10,276 bases of DNA, from NCBI GenBank assembly GCA_964423525.1, contig CAYRFU010000267.1:1-10276 (forward strand), written 5' to 3'. The notes below the pieces were generated by a model. The model worked only from the letters and a program-made list of their open reading frames with translations, was not told where the DNA came from and did not search any database. Made by a program: the position numbers and the translations under genes. Shown here in pieces: positions 6,064-10,276 of the stretch. The number at the start of each line of letters is the position of its first letter. Positions within the stretch are counted from its first letter, which is position 1. The stretch is from CAYRFU01 sp964423525. GTDB lineage: Bacteria; Vulcanimicrobiota; Xenobia; Xenobiales; JADMJV01.

Positions 6064-7029
6064 GTGCAGCTCGACGTCGTCTATACCGGCCAACTAGCAG
6101 GCGTTGGCCAGGCAGCCCGCCGGGCGGACCAAATGAAATTTCGAGGTTTGTGGGTCACAGAAACCCAGCACAACCCGTTCTTTCAACTCCTGCGCGCCGC
6201 CGAAGCCAGCCCCACTCTTGAGGTGGGAACGGCCGTGGCTATCGGCCTGGCTCGAAGCCCATTCACCCTGGCTCAAACCGCCTGGGACCTGGCCGACTTC
6301 TCCCAAGGACGTTTCTGGCTTGGCCTCGGTAGCCAGGTTCGGGCGCACGTAGTCAAACGGTTTTCCATGCCGTGGGACAAGCCAGTGGCGCAAATGAGAG
6401 AACTGATTTTGGCCCTCCGAGCGATTTGGGATGCCTTCCAGAACGGAACGCGACTCCGTTTCGAAGGTGAGTACTATCGCCACACTCTGCTGACTCCCTT
6501 CTTCAACCCAGGCCCCATCGAGCACCCTGAGATCCCTATCGGCCTGGCCGCCGTGGGGGCTAAAATGACGGCTCTAGCTGCCGAACTAGCCAATTTTGTG
6601 GTGCTTCATCCCTTCACCAATCTCACTTACCTCGACAACACCACCAGGCCCGCTCTCGAGAAAGGGCTGAAGGCTGCTGGTCGGCGGCCTGACGACTTGG
6701 TCGTGGCCGGGAGCCTTTTTGCCATCACCGGCAATGATGAGCAGCAACAAGTCCTCGAGAAACTGGTGCGCAAACAGATCTCTTTCTACGGTTCCACCCC
6801 GGCTTACGCTGGTGTGCTAGAAGCGATCGGCCAGGGTGAACTCCACAAGGAACTCCACCGCCTCTCGCGAGAAGGAGAGTGGCAGACCATGGCTACCCTG
6901 ATCGACGACAGTTTGATGGACCAGTTTTCGGTGCGCGGCTCGCTGGAAGAGCTACCGAGCCTGATCGCCGCGAAGTTTGAAAAACATTACCACCGGGTGC
7001 TGTTAAGCGTCCCACTTATTGACCACTGA
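6064..7029 (+). CDS. LLM-class flavin/F420-dependent oxidoreductase
   Basis: A 321-residue protein of the luciferase-like monooxygenase (LLM) TIM-barrel superfamily. Seen: the N-terminal strand QLDVVYTGQ, RADQMKFRGLWVTETQHNPF (barrel strand 2 with the E/H positions near the cofactor), VGTAVAIGLARSPFTLAQTA, the loop DFSQGRFWLGLGSQVRAHV typical of these enzymes (SxGRxxLGLGxG type), RAIWDAFQNG and FEGEYYRH. The pattern is nearest to the TIGR03617-type F420-dependent group, so a deazaflavin hydride transfer is likely; FMN use cannot be excluded. The substrate is unknown. Start: GTG 6064, 25 bases after the glycine-zipper operon; the gap has no Shine-Dalgarno but a small GTTC-TCGG-GAAC hairpin (6044-6055). 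It is coupled to the next gene, a phosphopantetheinyl transferase, by a 4-base overlap, which hints at work on a carrier-bound or lipid-type product. Confidence 0.88.
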   Translation: MQLDVVYTGQLAGVGQAARRADQMKFRGLWVTETQHNPFFQLLRAAEASPTLEVGTAVAIGLARSPFTLAQTAWDLADFSQGRFWLGLGSQVRAHVVKRFSMPWDKPVAQMRELILALRAIWDAFQNGTRLRFEGEYYRHTLLTPFFNPGPIEHPEIPIGLAAVGAKMTALAAELANFVVLHPFTNLTYLDNTTRPALEKGLKAAGRRPDDLVVAGSLFAITGNDEQQQVLEKLVRKQISFYGSTPAYAGVLEAIGQGELHKELHRLSREGEWQTMATLIDDSLMDQFSVRGSLEELPSLIAAKFEKHYHRVLLSVPLIDH

Positions 7030-7685
7030 GAGAGCTTCCCGAAAATACCGTCCACGTCTGGCGCATCCCGCTTCATCCTCTCCCGCAGGACTTTGATACC
7101 AGGGCAGAGCGCCTCTCCTCTGGCGAGCTCTCCCGGGCCCGCCGCTTCCTCTTCGAGAAGGACCGGACCCAGCTGATTCTCTCCCACTACGCCCTGCGCA
7201 CTCTTCTGGAAGACTATGTGGGTCCCGATTGGAGTATCGAAACGGCCGAACACGGCAAGCCCTACCTGGTGGGTCAAGACCTTCAGTTCAACCTCAGTCA
7301 CTCACACCAACTGGCTTTGCTGGCCTTCTGCCATCGCGAGGTAGGCGTCGACGTCGAATACACCGGCCGACCAGTGGAGTATTTGGCTCTGGCTCGCCGC
7401 TTCTTCTCACAACAAGAGGTCGAGCTGTTCGAGCAACTCGATCCGGCAGCTCAACAGGACGAGTTCTTCACCATCTGGACTCGCAAAGAAGCCTACATCA
7501 AAGCTCTAGGAGAGGGCCTTAGCCACCCTCTGGATGATTTTTCGGTGAACCTGGACCGAAGTCGACCAGCCTTTTTGGACTGTCCCGGCTGGTCGCTCCA
7601 CGAGTTGGCTGTGCCTCGTGACTATCGAGCTGCGCTGGCCGTCCGGGGTAACGGGCTTAGGATTCAGACTTTCGACTTCGAGTGA
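7026..7685 (+). CDS. Sfp-type 4'-phosphopantetheinyl transferase, apparent CTG start
   Basis: Moves the phosphopantetheine arm of CoA to a serine of acyl or peptidyl carrier proteins, turning apo into holo form; magnesium dependent, cytoplasmic. Counted from CTG 7026, the protein has 219 residues, normal for the Sfp/HetI/AcpT type. Seen in order: VHVWRIPL (9-16), ARRFLFEKDR (38-47), HGKPYL (76-81), FNLSHS (88-93, CoA site), GVDVE with D109 and E111 (metal ligands), and W151TRKEAYIK with E155. The frame has no ATG, GTG or TTG between an upstream stop (7020-7022) and a GTG at 7218, which would remove the conserved first 64 residues. CTG 7026 overlaps the preceding stop as CTGA, just like the common ATGA, so it is very probably the start. 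The broad Sfp type usually serves polyketide, non-ribosomal peptide or special lipid synthesis. Confidence 0.92.
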   Translation: MRELPENTVHVWRIPLHPLPQDFDTRAERLSSGELSRARRFLFEKDRTQLILSHYALRTLLEDYVGPDWSIETAEHGKPYLVGQDLQFNLSHSHQLALLAFCHREVGVDVEYTGRPVEYLALARRFFSQQEVELFEQLDPAAQQDEFFTIWTRKEAYIKALGEGLSHPLDDFSVNLDRSRPAFLDCPGWSLHELAVPRDYRAALAVRGNGLRIQTFDFE

Positions 7686-7725
7686 TTCCCGATTTCAGAA
7701 AGCTTTTAGTCAGGTAGGCTAAACT

Positions 7726-8490
7726 ATGAGGGTGACATCGATACCACTCAGGGCTCTGCCAGCCCCCGACCCCATCCGACCAGACCACCACCTCAAAGCT
7801 GCCGAAGGGCTCCTTCGCGCCAAAGGCTACGAGCCCAAAGACCACGTCATTCTCGGCGAGAATGTAGCCAGCTACCTGGCCAACCTTTCTCCCTACACCA
7901 AGCACAAGCTCAGAGGTCGGGAGCCTCAAGACCTGCTCCACGTGCTTGAGAGCTATTGCCCAGAACGATTTGCGAGAAAAATCGTGAGAGACCTGGCCGT
8001 GGGCGGCTCCGACGGAGAGGTTTTCGACCACCTTCAGAAACTGGACCGGGGCCTTCAAGCCAAAGCTCGGGAGGTTGTGGAACGGTCTGGCCCTAACAGC
8101 CTCATTGCTGTGGCCGGAGGGGTCAACCGAGGTCGTTTCGGCCTAGGTTCTGACGTAGACGCCCTCACCAACGGGAAGCGCCCCTGGTTCTGGAAGACCG
8201 ACTGCTCGAAGGTTCACATTTCCGAGGTTCGACCGAAGGATTGGACTCAGCAGCTGGGCTTTTTCAGCGGAGCGCGCGTCGTTCAGGCTGAGCTGCTGGC
8301 CAACTGTGGGGGCATTTTCACTAACGCCTTTATCCTGGGACTGGAGTCCAAAGGTTACAAGGTCAGGCTTGAGGCGGGGGACGTCAAGGTCGAGAGACCT
8401 GTCGGTCCAATCCGGCGTCCCGTTGAACCCCAAGATCGAGGACGCCCCATCCCGTTCTCTTTGAGCACCGTCAAAGACTTCTTCTCGTAG
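7726..8490 (+). CDS. Protein with nucleotidyltransferase (pol-beta fold) signature
   Basis: A 254-residue protein. Residues 130-146 read AGGVNRGRFGLGSDVDA, matching the pol-beta superfamily pattern hG[GS]x9-13Dh[DE]h, with G131-G132 and the two metal-binding Asp D143 and D145. The NRGRFGLGSD core resembles the RGE...SDxD loop of GlnD-type and MNT-type nucleotidyltransferases. A third carboxylate is expected on a later strand; E167 in KVHISEV is the best candidate but is not certain. The N-terminal 125 residues are helical and unknown to me (GENVASYLANLSPYTKHKLR), the C-terminus ends basic and Pro-rich. If active, it would transfer a nucleotide to a protein, RNA or small molecule. Start ATG 7726 lies 40 bases after the transferase gene with no Shine-Dalgarno; a TAGGCT hexamer (7715-7720) stands five bases before it. 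It faces the antitoxin-like gene tail to tail. Confidence 0.65.
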   Translation: MRVTSIPLRALPAPDPIRPDHHLKAAEGLLRAKGYEPKDHVILGENVASYLANLSPYTKHKLRGREPQDLLHVLESYCPERFARKIVRDLAVGGSDGEVFDHLQKLDRGLQAKAREVVERSGPNSLIAVAGGVNRGRFGLGSDVDALTNGKRPWFWKTDCSKVHISEVRPKDWTQQLGFFSGARVVQAELLANCGGIFTNAFILGLESKGYKVRLEAGDVKVERPVGPIRRPVEPQDRGRPIPFSLSTVKDFFS

Positions 8491-8507
8491 ACGGCCTTGG
8501 CCGGGCC

Positions 8508-8723
8508 CTAGGCGACTTCCTCAGCCAGCCATTTCTCCAGTTCGGCCATAGCCTCGTCCTGGGGGATCGCCTTGCTTGAGTCCACCTCGACGGTGGCCAG
8601 ATACCGGGCTCTCTCCAGAGTTTCGGAGAGTTCAGTGAGAGAGAAATCCTCCTGGGGCATCGCTTTGATCATCTGGAGGATCCTCTTTTTGGGAATTCGA
8701 CAAGGCTCAATGACGAATGACAT
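8508..8723 (-). CDS. Small antitoxin-like protein
   Basis: A 71-residue acidic protein. The N-terminal IPKKRILQMIKAMPQEDFSL and the C-terminal IPQDEAMAELEKWLAEEV follow a layout common among small antitoxins of addiction modules: a short helix with KxxILxxIxxLP, a linker, then a final helix with xxEAMxxLxxWL. The start ATG 8721-8723 is well supported by GAAGGAG eight bases upstream, and a TTGACG (-35-like, 8779-8774) lies further up on the same strand, though no clear -10 pairs with it. No toxin of the ParE/RelE or PIN type lies next to it: the neighbour downstream is the convergent nucleotidyltransferase-like gene and the neighbour upstream is a divergent stress protein. It may be an orphan antitoxin or an unrelated small regulator. 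Confidence 0.6.
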   Translation of the reverse strand: MSFVIEPCRIPKKRILQMIKAMPQEDFSLTELSETLERARYLATVEVDSSKAIPQDEAMAELEKWLAEEVA

Positions 8724-8889
8724 CAGGGCAACTCCTTCTTCTCCCTAAGACTAGATCGCGAGCGTAAAAAAAACGTCAAATATCTCAGGCCAGTCGATCG
8801 GATTTTCCAAATTTTTAAGGACGCTGTGCTGGGAAGGTTCCCTGACGTGTCGAGCGAGAAGCTTCGGTCAAAGGAAGGAGGGGTAGAGT

Positions 8890-9648
8890 GTGTCTTACAA
8901 GATTCTGGTGGCCCTCGACGGGTCGAAGTTTGCGGAAAGGTCGTTGGCCCCGGCTTTCGACCTAGCCCGGTTTCACAACGGACAAGTTGTCATTCTCCAC
9001 GTCCGGCCACCCGATCACGAGGGACCGGAGAACTACCTCTCTCAACTGTGCGGTTCCGAGGAGGCTAGGGAGGTCTCTTGTTCGTTCGAGATGGCAGAAG
9101 GCGACCCAGCCGCAGTTTTAAAAAATCGGGCCCATCAGTTTGACCTTCTCGTGATGGCAAGCCACGGGCGCTCGGGCTTTGACCGTCTGGTTTTGGGCAG
9201 CGTCACCGAGAAAGTCGTCCGCCAGGTGACGGTTCCCGTCCTCATCGTCCGCTCTCAATGGTTGCGACTTGAGCAGCTAAAGACGATTCTCGTTTGTCTC
9301 GACGGCTCCGATTGTAGTCATCGAGCCCTGGAACAGGCTGAGACCTTGGCCCGCCTGAGTGGAGCAGCTTTGCTCCTCTACAAAGTGGTCGAGAAGAGAG
9401 AGGAGAAGAAGGCAGCCGAGGCCTACCTAAGCGAGCAGCGTCGACAGTTAGCGCCCGATGTCCAATCCAGTCTCCGTTGTGACGTCGGTTCGGTAGCTCG
9501 AACCATCGTCAAGCTTTTAGCCCGAGGAGAGATCGAGTTGGCACTTTTGGGCACCCATAGCCGCGCCGGCCTCGACCGGATCATGAACGGCAGCGTCGCC
9601 GAGAACGTGGCCCGGACCGCGATGACACCCCTGGTTCTTGTTTCTTAG
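8890..9648 (+). CDS. Universal stress protein, two UspA domains in tandem
   Basis: A 252-residue protein with two Usp domains: 1-122 (YKILVALDGSKFAERSLAPA, HVRPP, MASHGRSGFDRLVLGS, VPVLIVRS) and 130-252 (KTILVCLDGSDCSHRALEQA, LLGTHSRAGLDRIMNGS, TPLVLVS). Usp proteins bind ATP or act as dimers under starvation and stress; the tandem form resembles an intramolecular dimer. The nucleotide motif G-2x-G-9x-G(S/T) is nearly kept: in domain 1 the first Gly is Ala90 (G93, G103-S104 present), in domain 2 the second Gly is Ser224 (G221, G234-S235 present). Binding is thus possible but not assured. Start GTG 8890 is fixed by a strong AAGGAGG at 8875-8881. The upstream region 8724-8889, shared with the divergent antitoxin-like gene, has an A8 run but no clear promoter on this strand. 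The stop overlaps that of the next gene on the other strand. Confidence 0.92.
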   Translation: MSYKILVALDGSKFAERSLAPAFDLARFHNGQVVILHVRPPDHEGPENYLSQLCGSEEAREVSCSFEMAEGDPAAVLKNRAHQFDLLVMASHGRSGFDRLVLGSVTEKVVRQVTVPVLIVRSQWLRLEQLKTILVCLDGSDCSHRALEQAETLARLSGAALLLYKVVEKREEKKAAEAYLSEQRRQLAPDVQSSLRCDVGSVARTIVKLLARGEIELALLGTHSRAGLDRIMNGSVAENVARTAMTPLVLVS

Positions 9649-10175
9649 GGCCCCCACACTTCTCGTTTGAGGGCAAGATAGTCGGGAGAGCCGGCCAAGA
9701 GATGATGAGGCGCGACTCGAAGAAACGGTGCATGCATTAACTGGTCGAGTCCAAGCTGGCCTTTCTTCACCCGTTGAAAAAGCTGCCGAAAGGCTTCTTG
9801 AGAGATTTGACCGTCTCTCTTGTGAGGTTTGGGAGCGGAGGCCCGGCTGATGGCCTTCAGGAACCGAACCTGGTAGAGGTAGTCCTCAGCCAGGCTCTCT
9901 AACTCCTTCAACCCGTCCTCTGCCCTGAAGGCAATGCGATAACGGGTGTCGAGCTCTTCCAATCGGCTGTAAACGGCCAGAGCCGCCGCTTCATCGAGGA
10001 GCTTGGAACGAATTCCCACCAAAAACGCCAGGAAGACTTCTTCCCGATAGCCACTTAGTGGACCTAAAGCCTGGCGAACGTTAGTCTCGCCTTTGCCAGC
10101 CCCCCAGAACCCCTGAAAGAAGCCCTTCTTCTTCGGCCTGAGCACTCTCCTGACCGCTTGGACAAACTCATCCAA
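9645..10175 (-). CDS. Unrecognised helical protein
   Basis: A 176-residue product from TTG 10173-10175 to TAA 9645-9647, rich in Lys, Arg and Leu and mostly helical (LAFLVGIRSKLLDEAAALAV, then YSRLEELDTRY and GLKELESLAEDYLYQVRFLK). No signal peptide, no membrane segment and no motif I know. The start is doubtful: no Shine-Dalgarno precedes the TTG, while the same frame stays open upstream to a TAA at 10248-10250 and reads QCPNGLTLLPRQRFSPKPFG, which looks like real protein. No standard start codon exists in that upstream stretch, so either a rare start codon is used or a frameshift near 10240 hides the true N-terminus. The gene ends tail to tail with the stress protein gene, the two stop codons sharing bases 9646-9647. 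Confidence 0.6.
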   Translation of the reverse strand: MDEFVQAVRRVLRPKKKGFFQGFWGAGKGETNVRQALGPLSGYREEVFLAFLVGIRSKLLDEAAALAVYSRLEELDTRYRIAFRAEDGLKELESLAEDYLYQVRFLKAISRASAPKPHKRDGQISQEAFRQLFQRVKKGQLGLDQLMHAPFLRVAPHHLLAGSPDYLALKREVWGP

Positions 10176-10195
10176 CCCGAACGGCTTTGGACTAA

Positions 10196-10231
10196 ACCGC
10201 TGACGCGGTAGAAGTGTAAGCCCGTTCGGGC
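10196..10231. repeat. Two adjacent short inverted repeats
   Basis: ACCGC-TGAC-GCGGT (10196-10209) and GCCC-GTTC-GGGC (10220-10231, also readable as GCCCG-TT-CGGGC) stand 10 bases apart, upstream of the TTG start of the minus-strand gene. Both could fold as small stem-loops with four-base loops. They lie in the stretch that may itself be coding, so a regulatory role is uncertain. Confidence 0.3.
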
Positions 10232-10276
10232 ATTGAGCCCTCCGAACTTAACCCGCCCCGCCCCACCCACCACCCT

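Noticed and set aside
8493..8502. Palindrome GGCCTTGGCC between convergent stop codons as a bidirectional terminator
   Set aside because: Only four base pairs with a two-base loop and no T-run on either strand.
1..10276. CRISPR array, tRNA, rRNA, insertion sequence or attachment site
   Set aside because: No regularly spaced repeats, no cloverleaf or rRNA-like stretch, no transposase motif and no terminal inverted repeats were seen; the HNH fragment alone does not establish a mobile element.

Overview
The window looks bacterial: compact protein-coding genes, GC-rich by eye, Shine-Dalgarno sites before some genes, and a mature secretion-type beta-lactamase. I cannot name the taxon. A putative F420-type LLM oxidoreductase and several genes with a -10-like box only 5-9 bases before the start codon suggest a lineage that uses some leaderless transcripts. 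The sequence alone does not prove this.

Left part (1 to about 2450): a low-density zone with visible gene decay. It begins with the C-terminal part of an HNH endonuclease-like protein (+, cut by the window edge). Convergent to it is an unrecognised gene on the minus strand that needs two frameshifts to be read through (389-995). After a gap without a recognisable gene (996-1170) comes an intact class D (OXA-type) beta-lactamase on the minus strand (1171-1989). Upstream of it, also on the minus strand, are two relics: a tiny ORF interrupted by an amber codon (2040-2198) and a 34-codon fragment of the N-terminus of tryptophanyl-tRNA synthetase (2239-2343) with a mutated HIGH motif and no start codon.

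Middle part (2449 to 8490): eight tightly packed genes, all on the plus strand. They are a secreted four-cysteine protein of unknown function, a TPR protein with a clear sigma70-like promoter placed almost at its GTG start, a PilZ-like small protein, two tandem paralogous glycine-zipper membrane proteins with a CxxGxC motif that overlap by ATGA, an LLM-class flavin/F420 oxidoreductase, an Sfp-type 4'-phosphopantetheinyl transferase that appears to start at CTG inside the preceding stop codon, and a protein with the polymerase-beta nucleotidyltransferase signature.

Right part (8508 to the end): a 71-residue antitoxin-like protein on the minus strand, a tandem-domain universal stress protein on the plus strand, and an unrecognised helical protein on the minus strand whose stop codon overlaps that of the stress protein. 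I see no rRNA, tRNA, CRISPR array or insertion sequence. The most unusual items are the CTG-started transferase, the glycine-zipper pair and the cryptic trpS remnant.
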